A DNA stretch of 64,000 nucleotides from Gammaproteobacteria bacterium. Lineage in GTDB: Bacteria > Pseudomonadota > Gammaproteobacteria > Competibacterales > Competibacteraceae. The translations under genes and the position numbers were made by a program. The stretch lies in NCBI GenBank assembly GCA_024234995.1, contig JACKNF010000003.1, positions 186,001-250,000 on the forward strand, written 5' to 3'. Positions within the stretch are counted from its first letter, which is position 1. The number at the start of each line of letters is the position of its first letter. Of the stretch, positions 16,809-26,606 are shown piece after piece. The notes beneath the pieces are model-generated. The model was not told where the DNA came from. It made no database searches and was given only the letters and a program-made list of their open reading frames with translations.

Positions 16809-18256
16809 GAGAATGACTCCTTTTTTGCGGATGCAGAATCCAGTGACTGCACGATCAGCGTCAGCCCATTGCGACCGACCACTTGCACCCGCTCACCGCG
16901 GCGCAAAGGCTGCCCGGTGCGAATGCGCCAGGATTCACTGTGAATCCTGGCCCAACCGGCCTGCTCATCAGTAACCACACCGATCGCGCCGAGTAATTCC
17001 TCCCGGCCACTGACGACGGGACGGTGGCGCTGGCGGAGCATCAGCATCGCCAGCCCTGTCAATAACAGGGCACTGGCTAGGGCGAAACCGGCAATCAGGC
17101 CCAACGGAACCTCATAACCGGGACCGGTTTCATCCCATAGTAATAGCGAGCCGGTGACAAACGCGGCGATTCCACCCAAACCCAGCACACCGAAACTAGG
17201 CACAAACGCTTCAGCGGCCATAAATGCCAACCCCAATAGCAACAACGCCAGACCGGCATAATTGACTGAGAGCACCTGAAACGCGAACAGCGCCAGCAGC
17301 AGACAAATTCCCCCAATGACGCCTGGCAACATTGCGCCTGGATTGGAAAACTCGAAGAACAATCCATAAATCCCAATCAGCATCAGCACATAGGCAACCA
17401 CCGGATGGGCAATCAACGCCAGTAAGCGGTTACGCCAATTGGGCGTGACGATTTCAACCTGCAATCCCCGAGTCGCCAGTGGACGTAATTCGCCAGCGAT
17501 CATTACCGGCCGGCCATCGATTTGCACCAATAACTGGGAAATACCAGTGGCTACCAAGTCAATCACATTTTTCTGCAAAGCTTCCTGGGCGCTGAGACTA
17601 GCCGCTTCGGTGACAGCCTGTCCGGCCCACTCAACATTGCGCCCGCGCAATTGAGCCAACGAGCGCAGGTAGGCATGCGCGTCATTGATCAATTTGCGCT
17701 CCATGTCAGAACCAGCCGGTGCTGCAGTCTTTTCAGCAGGCTTCCCAGGTTGAGAAACGCCGGATTGATCCTTTAACGGTTCTTTAGAGGTCTCTCCAGG
17801 CTGATCTGGGTCAGAGGGCTGCACTGGCATCGGTAGACCGCCGATTTGCACTGGCGTAGCGGCGCCAAGGTTCGTAGCAGGCGACATGGCAGCAACATGG
17901 CAGGCGTAAAGAATATAAGTACCTGCGCTGGCAGCGCGGGCGCCTTCCGGGGCGACATAGCCAATGACTGGCACCGGTGAAGCCAGGATGGCCTGAATAA
18001 TATCGCGCATTGAACTGTCCAGCCCGCCAGGGGTGTCGATCTGCAAGATCACAACCGCCGCATTGCGTTCCTGCGCCTGTTCCAAGCCACGCAGAATGAA
18101 ACTCCGGCTGGCCGGACCGATGACGCCCCGCACTTCCAGCAGCAACGCCACGTTTGGAGATACCACCGGCGCTGAAGCGGCCCAGCCAAGCGCCGTCCAC
18201 ATCAGCACTATAATCAGAATCTTGAATACCCGCATGCCGGTTCTCATCGTGATCAT
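16805..18256 (-). CDS. NfeD1-type membrane serine protease (ClpP-class) with OB domain
   Basis: A 483-residue long NfeD. Signal peptide (~10-27) is followed by a ClpP-like domain: VIGPASRSFILRGL, LQIDTPGGLDSSMR, and catalytic Ser in GARAASAGTYILYA. The insertion after it is Pro/Lys-rich (VQPSDPDQPGETSKEPLKDQ region). Five or so TM helices (~280-425) lead to a C-terminal soluble OB-fold (GVVTDEQAGWARIHSESWRI and VQVVGRNGLTLIV). It is a partner of the slipin encoded by the overlapping next gene. The Pro-rich linker between the protease core and the rest is longer than usual. Possible starts are the codons at 18256 and 18235, the latter giving MRVFK before the signal helix. Confidence 0.9.
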   Translation of the reverse strand: MITMRTGMRVFKILIIVLMWTALGWAASAPVVSPNVALLLEVRGVIGPASRSFILRGLEQAQERNAAVVILQIDTPGGLDSSMRDIIQAILASPVPVIGYVAPEGARAASAGTYILYACHVAAMSPATNLGAATPVQIGGLPMPVQPSDPDQPGETSKEPLKDQSGVSQPGKPAEKTAAPAGSDMERKLINDAHAYLRSLAQLRGRNVEWAGQAVTEAASLSAQEALQKNVIDLVATGISQLLVQIDGRPVMIAGELRPLATRGLQVEIVTPNWRNRLLALIAHPVVAYVLMLIGIYGLFFEFSNPGAMLPGVIGGICLLLALFAFQVLSVNYAGLALLLLGLAFMAAEAFVPSFGVLGLGGIAAFVTGSLLLWDETGPGYEVPLGLIAGFALASALLLTGLAMLMLRQRHRPVVSGREELLGAIGVVTDEQAGWARIHSESWRIRTGQPLRRGERVQVVGRNGLTLIVQSLDSASAKKESFS

Positions 18257-18442
18257 GAACGATCACTTTTCATTGTAGACCGTCAGCAAGGGTACAAAAT
18301 CCGCTTTTAAAGAGAGACCGGGAAACAGGGAAAATATATCGATGATAAGCCGTTGAGTTGCCAAGGGGTGGCGATCCAACGGCTATCGGACCACTCTGGA
18401 TACTTTACTGAGCAGGCTGTGCTGCCATAGAAATAGCAGATC

Positions 18443-19312
18443 TTAGGAAATCCAGCAGCAATTCCTCCCTGCGCTCTTTGCCTGATACAGCGCTTGGTCA
18501 GCACGCTTGAACACACTCTGTAAACCATCCCCTGGTTCGAAACTTGACAAACCGCAAGAGATGGTAACGGACACACGGGTGTTGCCTTGTCTGAATTCGC
18601 ATTCAGCAATATGCAGCCGGATTTGGTCAGCCAACAGATGAGCTGCGTTAACATCAGCCCCCGGTAATAGCATGATAAATTCCTCGCCGCCGTAGCGTGC
18701 CAGAAAATCGGTGCTGCGCAGACGGCTGCTTATTTGTTGCGCGACCATCCGCAAAATCTCATCGCCAATGGCATGGCCATGATAATCATTGATTTTTTTG
18801 AAGTGATCGATATCCCAAATCAAAAACGTCAAAGGATTACCGAAACGTTTCCAGCGCTGAAATTCTTGCTGAAATTGCTCCTCATAAGCTAGCCGGTTGG
18901 GAATGCCAGTGAGCGGATCTTCGCGAAGGCGGGCGCTCCTCTCTTGAAGCAGATAGATCAGATGTTCCTTATCCTTGCTCAATTCGATGACCTGCTTTTT
19001 CAGTTCCGTAATGAGCAACTCATTCTGTTGGATATACAAGGACTTTTCGATAGATTGCACTGGCTCAATATGTTCCTCATGGACTACCTTGCGCACTTTC
19101 CGCCGCCCGCGTAACCGCAGTTGTGTCGCAGCGACAGAACCGATAACCGCTAATAACGTAGCAGGAATTGCAAGCGGATCAATAAATCGTAGCAATAATG
19201 GTTCTGTCATTGCGCCATTGGCGACCATTGCCGACGCACCGTGCCAGACGCTAATCAATGCGAATACTTGTACCGACGCTTTAATAAAACGTGCCCACTT
19301 CGTTTCCATCAT
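18443..19312 (-). CDS. Membrane-bound diguanylate cyclase (GGDEF)
   Basis: A 289-residue protein. Two hydrophobic segments at ~12-30 and ~42-62 anchor it in the membrane. A basic stretch (RLRGRRKVRKV) and a coiled coil (~85-118) follow, with the GGDEF domain from ~125. The active loop is GGEEF in ARYGGEEFIMLLPG, and the inhibitory site RSTD lies five residues before it, so it should make c-di-GMP and be feedback inhibited. There is no periplasmic sensor of any size. It stands alone, with 186 and 271 bp non-coding flanks. Confidence 0.93.
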   Translation of the reverse strand: MMETKWARFIKASVQVFALISVWHGASAMVANGAMTEPLLLRFIDPLAIPATLLAVIGSVAATQLRLRGRRKVRKVVHEEHIEPVQSIEKSLYIQQNELLITELKKQVIELSKDKEHLIYLLQERSARLREDPLTGIPNRLAYEEQFQQEFQRWKRFGNPLTFLIWDIDHFKKINDYHGHAIGDEILRMVAQQISSRLRSTDFLARYGGEEFIMLLPGADVNAAHLLADQIRLHIAECEFRQGNTRVSVTISCGLSSFEPGDGLQSVFKRADQALYQAKSAGRNCCWIS

Positions 19313-19583
19313 TCTTAGCCTTTTCGGTCATTCGCTGCTGTAACCCATGATCCATCAATCCGGCTCCACTCATTGCTTCCAACCAGCTCTTGGTCAGTTA
19401 GAAATTGCATGATGGTTATTGCAAAATAAAAGCCAATTATTAATAAATTATTAAACAATAACTTAAAATAGAGCATGGTCGTCAATATTTTGACTTTAAC
19501 TCCAAACCACTTATAGGGGTCCGGGTCGTCAATGAATTGACGCTGGCCAATTCCATACTGAAAGCAGCACGAATCCAGAATGA

Positions 19584-21722
19584 CTAATGCCCGGCAGGCA
19601 CGCGGCTGATCCACACTTCGGCGTTAGCGGCCTGACCAGATTGATCCAGTACAGTAATCCATGCTTGCCCTTCGCCATCAGGGACCCAAAAAGCCTCCCG
19701 GCGCCACGGGTCCACCGGAAGCGGCTGGCCATTCACCAGCCAATGCAACGGCCGGATACCTCCCTTTGCCGTTAACGGCAGTTCGCTCCAGGCGCCCTCC
19801 TGACCGGGTAACTCCACAGTTGTTCCGGTGACGGGAAAGGTAATACTCAGCGGGGGAGCACCGAAAGACTGAGATACGGGCCGGGTGCGAAAATAGCGCA
19901 ATCGCTCCGGCAGTTGCGTGCGATTAGCAACCCGCAACGCATGATCGGGCGGCGGCGGTAATGGGTTCACTGGCTCCGGCAGCAGGTCAAAGACCCGAAA
20001 GAGCAGTGGTGCAGCCGTATTACGGCCATAATGGCCAGGGCTGGGGGAGCCATCCGGCCGCCCAACCCAGACCCCAACCACATAATCAGCATCAAAACCC
20101 AGCGCCCAAGCATCACGAAAGCCATAGGAGGTGCCCGTTTTATGCGCGATGAAGCGAGGCCGCGCTACGCTGACGGGTGGAGCGGCATCTTGAGGCACTG
20201 GTGAACCGCGCAAAATATCACCCAGATACCAGCAGGCGGTATTCGAGAGTAGCGGCTGACCGGCCGGTTCGGGGCCGGTTGGTCCAAAGCGCAGGGGTGC
20301 GACAGAGCCGCCACTGGCAAAGCTCGCATACAGCATAACCAGCTTTTCTAAAGTCGTGCCCACCCCGCCCAGCACCAGCGGCAACCCCGGCTGTGGATTG
20401 GCCTGATTCCAATACAATGGCAATCCCACTTCGCGCAGCCGCGCCGCCACCCGCGCTGGTCCGACCTGTTCCAGTACCGCCACTGCTGGGATGTTCAACG
20501 ATTGTTGCAGCGCCTCGCGCACCGTCAACTGACCCGCGTAGGTGTTGCGGAAGTTAGCAGGCATGTAATCACCGAAACGAGTTGGCACGTCTTCAATCAG
20601 CGTTTCAGGATGAATAAGCAGATCATCGAAACCCAGTCCATAGACCAGTGGTTTGAGCGTGGAACCTGGCGAGCGGATTGCCCGGACCATGTCCACTTGT
20701 CCGGCCCGGCGCGTATCGAAAAAATCGCTGGACCCGACATAAGCTAATACTCGCCGGTCGCGATGCGTCACGACCAGCAGAGCAATGCTGCTGTGTGGCT
20801 CCAAGGCGCTGTGCTGCTGACGAGCCAGTGTTTCCAAAGTCCCCTGCCAGTCGCGGTTGATGAAGGTGTGGTGCTGGGTTATCTCCGGCTGGGCTACGCG
20901 CAACCGGCCGGCGAGATGAGGGGCAAGAAAGGGCAAGGGATGCCGCCGGACGGGCACGGGTTCCTCCCGGGCTTCACTTACTTGACGCGGAGTTAACACC
21001 GCTAGCTGTGCCATGCGCGCCAATACCTTATCGCGAGCAGCTTTCGCCCGCTCAGGATAGCGATCCGGACGCAACCGTGACGGCGCTTGCGGCAATACCA
21101 CCATCAGCGCAGCTTCCGCAGCAGTCAAACGCCCCGGCTCTTTGCCGAACCAAGCCAGTGCCGCAGCGCGCACGCCTTCCAGGTTACCTCCATAGGGAGC
21201 CAGTGTTAGGTAAAAGCTGAGAATCTCATCCTTGGTATAACGCCGCTCCAATTGCAGCGCGCGCAGCATCTCACCAATCTTGCCGATCAGATCACGCTGA
21301 TGCGGTTCCAGCAAACGAGCGGTCTGCATGGTCAGGGTTGAAGCACCCGACACGATCCGGCCATGACCCAGCCATTGCCCCAATGCCCGGATGACCGCTA
21401 AGGGATCAATGCCTAGATGCTCAGGGAAACGCTGGTCTTCGTAAGCCATGAGCATAGTCAGGAACAGCGGATCCACGTCTGTTGGCTGCACGGGTAACCG
21501 CCAAACCCCTGGAGGAGCCGTGAAGATCCGCAAGATGCGATCTTGCGCATCCAGCACCTGCACGGAGATTTGCCGGGCACGCTCAACAGGTGGCGGAAAC
21601 CAGCGGTCCAATACCCACAAGAGACCGCTCAATAGCACCAGCAGGATTAACCAGCAACCGGGACGCCGGTATCGATATGAACCGGCGCAGAAAAAGGAGC
21701 AATGGCTTTTTAGCGTGGACAT
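19584..21722 (-). CDS. pbpC: Penicillin-binding protein 1C
   Basis: A 712-residue bifunctional murein synthase of PBP1C type. TM ~20-40 (WLILLVLLSGLLWVL) is followed by a GT51 transglycosylase (EDQRFPEHLGIDPLAVIRA, GASTLTMQTARLL, KIGEMLRALQLE) and a transpeptidase with SPGSTLKP (SxxK), SLNIP and HKTGTSYGFRDAWALGF (KTG). The C-terminal BiPBP_C domain starts near residue 620. In many proteobacteria it is next to a yfhM macroglobulin gene; here the neighbours are a sirtuin and a diguanylate cyclase. The protein carries all catalytic motifs and appears intact. Confidence 0.95.
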   Translation of the reverse strand: MSTLKSHCSFFCAGSYRYRRPGCWLILLVLLSGLLWVLDRWFPPPVERARQISVQVLDAQDRILRIFTAPPGVWRLPVQPTDVDPLFLTMLMAYEDQRFPEHLGIDPLAVIRALGQWLGHGRIVSGASTLTMQTARLLEPHQRDLIGKIGEMLRALQLERRYTKDEILSFYLTLAPYGGNLEGVRAAALAWFGKEPGRLTAAEAALMVVLPQAPSRLRPDRYPERAKAARDKVLARMAQLAVLTPRQVSEAREEPVPVRRHPLPFLAPHLAGRLRVAQPEITQHHTFINRDWQGTLETLARQQHSALEPHSSIALLVVTHRDRRVLAYVGSSDFFDTRRAGQVDMVRAIRSPGSTLKPLVYGLGFDDLLIHPETLIEDVPTRFGDYMPANFRNTYAGQLTVREALQQSLNIPAVAVLEQVGPARVAARLREVGLPLYWNQANPQPGLPLVLGGVGTTLEKLVMLYASFASGGSVAPLRFGPTGPEPAGQPLLSNTACWYLGDILRGSPVPQDAAPPVSVARPRFIAHKTGTSYGFRDAWALGFDADYVVGVWVGRPDGSPSPGHYGRNTAAPLLFRVFDLLPEPVNPLPPPPDHALRVANRTQLPERLRYFRTRPVSQSFGAPPLSITFPVTGTTVELPGQEGAWSELPLTAKGGIRPLHWLVNGQPLPVDPWRREAFWVPDGEGQAWITVLDQSGQAANAEVWISRVPAGH

Positions 21723-21850
21723 ATTCTAAAAAACGACGTTATGTGCCTGACAATCGAACGGAAATCAGCCAGCCCTCAACGCAATCATTACCGTCGGGGT
21801 TCTTCAAAAGCAGGACTAACCCTCATTCCGCTGCGGATCTACGCTGTTCA

Positions 21851-22675
21851 TCACGGAACGTACAACCGTCTCAGCAATTCCAGCAAGACAGCATCGCATG
21901 CCTGTTCGACCTTGAGAGTCAATTCGCCATCCGCACGAGTGCGGCCAAGATTAATGGCAGCCATCGGCTGACCACGAGCCGCCGCCAGTTTGCAAAAGCG
22001 ATAGCCGGAAAACACCATCAATGAGGACCCAATGATCAACAGGGCATCAGCTTCGGCCAGCCGCTGGCAGGCCCGTTCAACACGAGGTACCGGCACGGTT
22101 TCACCGAAAAATACCACCGCCGGTTTGAGCATTCCTCCACATCGCGGACAGCTTGGCGTATGAAATTGGCTGAAGTCTGCCTCCTCCAAATCAGCATCGC
22201 CGTCCGGTCCAATCGCTGTCACTAATGCAGCAAATTTAGGATTACCGTGTGCCAGTGCCCGTTGAAATGTTTCGCGTGGTTCTCGATAACGGCACTCCAG
22301 ACAAGTGACGGCATCAAGCCGGCCGTGCAAGTCGATCACTCGCCGGCTGCCCGCCTTTTGGTGCAGACCATCCACATTCTGAGTGACCAGCTGGTGGATG
22401 TATCCGGCCATTTCTAGCCGTGCCAGCGCCGAATGGGTAGCATTTGGCCGGGCGCCAGCAAACACCGGCCAGCCCAGCAAGCTGCGTGCCCAATAGCGTT
22501 GCCGGATCCGCTCACTGCTAATGAATTCCTGATAACACACTGGCTGCTGACGCTTCCAATTACCGTTACGATCCCGGTAATCAGGAATACCCGAGCCCGT
22601 ACTGCACCCTGCGCCTGTCAACACAAATAAACGTGGATAATGCTCAACAAAATTGGTCAGGGCATCGAGATTCAT
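21851..22675 (-). CDS. Sir2-family NAD-dependent protein deacylase
   Basis: A 274-residue sirtuin. NAD-binding motif GAGCSTGSGIPDYRDRNG (20-37), TQNVDGLH (118-125), catalytic His in VIDLHGRLD and four zinc cysteines in CLEC and CPRC are present. The C-terminal GSSLMVFSG and NLGRTRAD segments close the Rossmann part. It removes acyl groups from lysines using NAD. The GCSTGSGIPDYRD form marks the class II type seen in many proteobacteria. The start has weak SD context; two copies of CTTACAGGACCC lie just upstream. Confidence 0.92.
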   Translation of the reverse strand: MNLDALTNFVEHYPRLFVLTGAGCSTGSGIPDYRDRNGNWKRQQPVCYQEFISSERIRQRYWARSLLGWPVFAGARPNATHSALARLEMAGYIHQLVTQNVDGLHQKAGSRRVIDLHGRLDAVTCLECRYREPRETFQRALAHGNPKFAALVTAIGPDGDADLEEADFSQFHTPSCPRCGGMLKPAVVFFGETVPVPRVERACQRLAEADALLIIGSSLMVFSGYRFCKLAAARGQPMAAINLGRTRADGELTLKVEQACDAVLLELLRRLYVP

Positions 22676-22680
22676 TAGTT

Positions 22681-22718
22681 CTTACAGGACCCGGTAACTC
22701 TTACAGGACCCAGTGCTG
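22681..22718. repeat. Direct repeat upstream of the sirtuin gene
   Basis: Two tandem 19-bp units (22681-22699 and 22700-22718) share CTTACAGGACCC followed by GGT or AGT. They start 5 bp before the sirtuin ATG on the opposite orientation. They could be a duplication scar or a regulator site. Confidence 0.45.
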
Positions 22719-22946
22719 CGCAACGTGATTCAGATCGCGCCGGCAATCCATCTTGGATGCGATCAAACCTATTGATGTGGCGCTGAATTTGCTCCGGGTA
22801 CACAATCGATCGTATCGACCCGCAGTATCATTTATTTAAATTTAATATAAGTAGCGCATTGTTCTTGATGCTTACTCAGCGATGCTGACGAGATATACCA
22901 AACAATAATATATAAAACAATAGATTGAATATCTTGGAGTCTGTAA

Positions 22947-25900
22947 ATGCGTCCTCTTAAAAGCTGGTCTCTACGAGCAAAGCTCAATATCGGCTTGGCT
23001 TTGATGTTTCTCACCATCACCGTGACCGGTGCCTTTACCCTGATCATGGTCAAGCAGAATCTTGGGGCGACGGAAGAGGTCACTCGCCACGTCACACCGA
23101 TGGCCTTGGCGAGTCTGCGTATATTGGGCGGACTCGAACATTCCCAAGCCGCGCTGCGCGGTTGGATGCTGCTCGGCGATCCTCAATTCCGCAAAGAACG
23201 GCGCACGGCCATTGAGCAAGAGATCTTGCCAGCCCTCGCTCAACTCAAGACCCAGACAGAAACCCCGTCAAATCCACTGCATCCGCCAGCGGCAGATTTA
23301 GCCCGCATCGAACAGCTTCTGACCGATGCCTTGGCCCATCAGCAGGCTATCGAAGACATTGCCTGGACGCCAGACAACATTCCCGCTGTGCAGTTGCTAA
23401 TCGAGCAAGCGGCGCCACTCTCCTCAATCCTCTCGAACAGTTTGACTCATCTGATCGATCTGGAGCGGCATCGGGAATCCAATGCATCACATAGAGAACT
23501 CCCATTTATCCTCGCTCACGCGCAAGGCAGCGCCAACAACGCTGCGGCCAATCTGCGCGACTACCTGCTAACTGGCGAGAGCCGCTATCATCAAGCTTGG
23601 AGTGAGGAGTGGATGCGTAATCAGACCCGGTCTCAAGAACTCTTGCTACTGGATTTTCTGATGAGCGAAGAACAGCAGCAAATTTTTGAAACGTACCTTA
23701 ACGCCCGTCAACAATTCTCTTTACTTGCTGGCAAACTGCTGGAGCTGCGAGGCCGCCCTGACTGGAACGTTGCTAACCACTGGATGGCAACCCGCGCTGC
23801 GCCGGTGATTGCCCAGCTCACCCCTCTCCTCCACGGTTTAGTGAAGCAACAAACCGATTTTCTCCATAGCACCATCGCTGCTATCCAGAACAATAGCCGT
23901 GAACTCACCTGGACGGCCTGTCTGCTAATAAGCATTGCCTTCTGCTTGGCCATCGGCTTTGGTCATCAAGTAGTCCTCAGTGTGGTTAATCCCTTAACGC
24001 AAATCCGCCAAACGATGGATCGGATCCAGCAGACGGGCGATCTTAGCGAACCCATTACATTACTTTTCGATTCACGCGATGAAATTGGCTTACTAGTCAA
24101 CGCATTCAACCGGATGGCAGCAGAACTGCGCAGGACGACTATCTCAAAGAATGCCGTCGAAAATATCCTTGGCAGTATGAATGACGCACTTGCCGTACTC
24201 GATCCGGCCGGATGCATCACTGATGTCAATCCGGCTATGGCACGGTGGCTTGGTTATAATGAGGGTGAGCTGTTAGGGATCGCGTTTTCACATCTGGTTA
24301 CGCTGGAGCCTCGCTCATCGTATGCCAGCTGGCTCGACCAGGTTCGCCGCTTTGGCCGGGTTGCTGGCATCGATTGCGCTTACCGGCGCAAGGATAACCG
24401 TCACATTTTAGTGTCGCTATCTGCCTCATTGATTGACGATGGCGTCATGAAAAACAGTATCGTCTGTGTGGCCCAAGACATCAGTGAACGCGTCGAATTA
24501 CAACACCAGATGCAAGCCGCCAAAGAAGCAGCAGAAGAAGCCAACCAGGCCAAGTCACAATTTCTGGCTGTGATGAGCCATGAAATCCGTACGCCGATGA
24601 ACGGGGTGATAGGTATGGCCGAATTGCTGGCCAATACCGAACTGTCGGCGCGTCAGCACCGGTTTACCGGCAATATCCGCCGCTCTGCAGAGTCGCTGCT
24701 AGCCATCATTAATGACATTCTAGATTTTTCAAAAATTGAGGCCGGCAAACTGGAGCTCGACAATTCGCCTTTTGATCTTCATGAACTGATCGATGAGGTG
24801 GCTGAGTTATTTGCTGAGCGTGCCCAGCGTAAAGGTCTGGAACTGACTTGTGGAATCACACCTGGCGTATACCCAAAGCTGCGGGGCGATGCCGGACGCT
24901 TGCGGCAGATATTAACCAATCTGCTAAGCAACGCCTGTAAGTTTACCCAAGCGGGCGAAGTTGCGCTGCAGGTGGACGAACTTGAAGAGAGGGATACGGA
25001 AATCCTGTTGCAATTCAGAGTGCGCGATACCGGTATCGGCATTCCCCTCGAAGTGCAAACCCGGATGTTCGAGCCCTTTTCACAGGGTGACAGCTCAATC
25101 ACCCGCAAATATGGAGGCACCGGACTGGGTTTGGCGATCTGCAAGCACCTCGCGGGGCTCATGGGCGGTGAAGCCGGCGTGGAGAGTAAACCTGGACATG
25201 GCTCCCAGTTCTGGTTCACTGCACGGCTGATTAAAGCACCGGTGCATTCCGATCGCTCTCTGCGGTTTCCTGATGCATTATTAAGCACCCTATTAAGCAC
25301 CTTGCGAGTCTTGGTCGTGGATGATAATGCGACAAGCCGGGCTATCCTTGAAGAACAATTGACTGCTTGGGGCATTCCACACGCGAGTGCCGATAGCGCC
25401 AGCACGGCCTTGTTGCAACTCCGCGAGAACGCGGCAAGCAGCCCTTTCACCTTGGGCCTGTTCGACCGGGGAATGCCTGGCATGGATGGTATCGATTTGA
25501 TCCGGGCGGTACGGGCCGATCCAGTGATAGCGCCGCTGCCTGTCATTTTGCTTCATTCAATCTGGAACGAGGCGGAAGAAACCGGGATGCAGGCGCTGGG
25601 AATTCATGCCTATCTGACCAAGCCCATCCAGAAATCCCAGTTGTATAACTGCTTGCTAGCGATCGTGCAAGGTGACGCTGCAGGCGTTATCTCGCCCAAG
25701 CACCATCAAAAAGGCCGGTCCGCTGCCGCTCACGCCGCGCGGCATGATCAACGGGTACTGCTCGTCGAAGATCACCCGGTAAACCAGGAGTTAGGTTGCG
25801 AGATGCTCCAAGAGCTGGGTTTGCACGTTGAATTAGCAGAGGATGGCGCGCAGGCGCTCGCGATGATCGCCCAGCGGCGCTACGCTCTAGCACTGATGGA

Positions 25901-26564
25901 TTGCCAAATGCCGGTGCTCGACGGCTTTGAAGCGACCCGGCAACTCCGGGCACTGGAGCAGGCATCCGGCGGCCCTCGGCTCCCGGTCATTGCCCTGACC
26001 GCTAATGCGCTGGCCGGCGACCGTGAACTGTGTTTAGCCGCCGGGATGGATGATTATCTTAGAAAGCCGCTCACTATGGCGCAACTAGATACTGTGTTAG
26101 CGCGCTGGCTACCACAGCATACTTCAGTGGAGCATCTCCCGCCGCTGCTAGATTCCCCATCAGCATCATCGATTAACCATGACCAAGCAGCTGTAATTCT
26201 GGACGAATCCCAACTGGCGCAAATTCGCGCATTGGGCCGGGAAGGATTGCCCAATCCACTCACCCGGATGATCCAGCTTTACCTGGAAAACGCACCCCAT
26301 CAAATCGAGGCACTGCGAACAGCGATAGCAGCGGCGGATGCTCCAGAAATCCGGGCAAAAGCACACGCCCTAAAATCAGCAAGCACCACTTTGGGCGCGG
26401 CCATTTTTTCATCAAAATGCCATAAGCTGGAGACTATGGGCCGGGAAAATCGCCTGGAAGATGCAATAACCGCCTTTGCCGATCTAGAACTGGCTTTTGC
26501 CCGGCTCCGCGCACGATTAGATACTTTGCCCGAAGCCCCCAAGCTTTCTTTTGAACAAATATGA
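22947..26564 (+). CDS. Hybrid sensor histidine kinase (HAMP-PAS-HisKA-HATPase-REC-REC-HPt)
   Basis: A 1205-residue unorthodox kinase. TM1 ~12-35, a periplasmic helical sensor (~36-315) and TM2 ~320-345 come first. Then follow HAMP (VNPLTQIRQTMDRI), PAS (~405-525), HisKA with H545 in AVMSHEIRTPMNG, HATPase (NLLSNACKF, DTGIGIP, GTGLGLAICKHLAGLMGG), REC1 with Asp about residue 840 (LFDRGMPGMDG), REC2 with D985 (LMDCQMPVLDG) and a C-terminal HPt with H1140 in KAHALKSAS. A complete BarA-like relay is thus in one chain. The gene after it, 42 bp downstream, encodes a REC-GGDEF-EAL protein that could receive the phosphate. SD GGAG before the ATG. Confidence 0.93.
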   Translation: MRPLKSWSLRAKLNIGLALMFLTITVTGAFTLIMVKQNLGATEEVTRHVTPMALASLRILGGLEHSQAALRGWMLLGDPQFRKERRTAIEQEILPALAQLKTQTETPSNPLHPPAADLARIEQLLTDALAHQQAIEDIAWTPDNIPAVQLLIEQAAPLSSILSNSLTHLIDLERHRESNASHRELPFILAHAQGSANNAAANLRDYLLTGESRYHQAWSEEWMRNQTRSQELLLLDFLMSEEQQQIFETYLNARQQFSLLAGKLLELRGRPDWNVANHWMATRAAPVIAQLTPLLHGLVKQQTDFLHSTIAAIQNNSRELTWTACLLISIAFCLAIGFGHQVVLSVVNPLTQIRQTMDRIQQTGDLSEPITLLFDSRDEIGLLVNAFNRMAAELRRTTISKNAVENILGSMNDALAVLDPAGCITDVNPAMARWLGYNEGELLGIAFSHLVTLEPRSSYASWLDQVRRFGRVAGIDCAYRRKDNRHILVSLSASLIDDGVMKNSIVCVAQDISERVELQHQMQAAKEAAEEANQAKSQFLAVMSHEIRTPMNGVIGMAELLANTELSARQHRFTGNIRRSAESLLAIINDILDFSKIEAGKLELDNSPFDLHELIDEVAELFAERAQRKGLELTCGITPGVYPKLRGDAGRLRQILTNLLSNACKFTQAGEVALQVDELEERDTEILLQFRVRDTGIGIPLEVQTRMFEPFSQGDSSITRKYGGTGLGLAICKHLAGLMGGEAGVESKPGHGSQFWFTARLIKAPVHSDRSLRFPDALLSTLLSTLRVLVVDDNATSRAILEEQLTAWGIPHASADSASTALLQLRENAASSPFTLGLFDRGMPGMDGIDLIRAVRADPVIAPLPVILLHSIWNEAEETGMQALGIHAYLTKPIQKSQLYNCLLAIVQGDAAGVISPKHHQKGRSAAAHAARHDQRVLLVEDHPVNQELGCEMLQELGLHVELAEDGAQALAMIAQRRYALALMDCQMPVLDGFEATRQLRALEQASGGPRLPVIALTANALAGDRELCLAAGMDDYLRKPLTMAQLDTVLARWLPQHTSVEHLPPLLDSPSASSINHDQAAVILDESQLAQIRALGREGLPNPLTRMIQLYLENAPHQIEALRTAIAAADAPEIRAKAHALKSASTTLGAAIFSSKCHKLETMGRENRLEDAITAFADLELAFARLRARLDTLPEAPKLSFEQI

Positions 26565-26606
26565 CATCCTATTACGCCTCTAGGTAGCCAAGGTACTCTC
26601 TCCCAC

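Noticed and set aside
19313..19583. Small gene between pbpC and the diguanylate cyclase
   Set aside because: A 99-codon minus-strand frame overlaps both region and pbpC end, lacks SD and has no recognisable features.
24779..25546. 255-codon antisense frame inside the hybrid kinase gene
   Set aside because: It mirrors a well conserved kinase domain on the other strand, has no SD and its residue composition (Ser/Arg rich) is that of a shadow frame.
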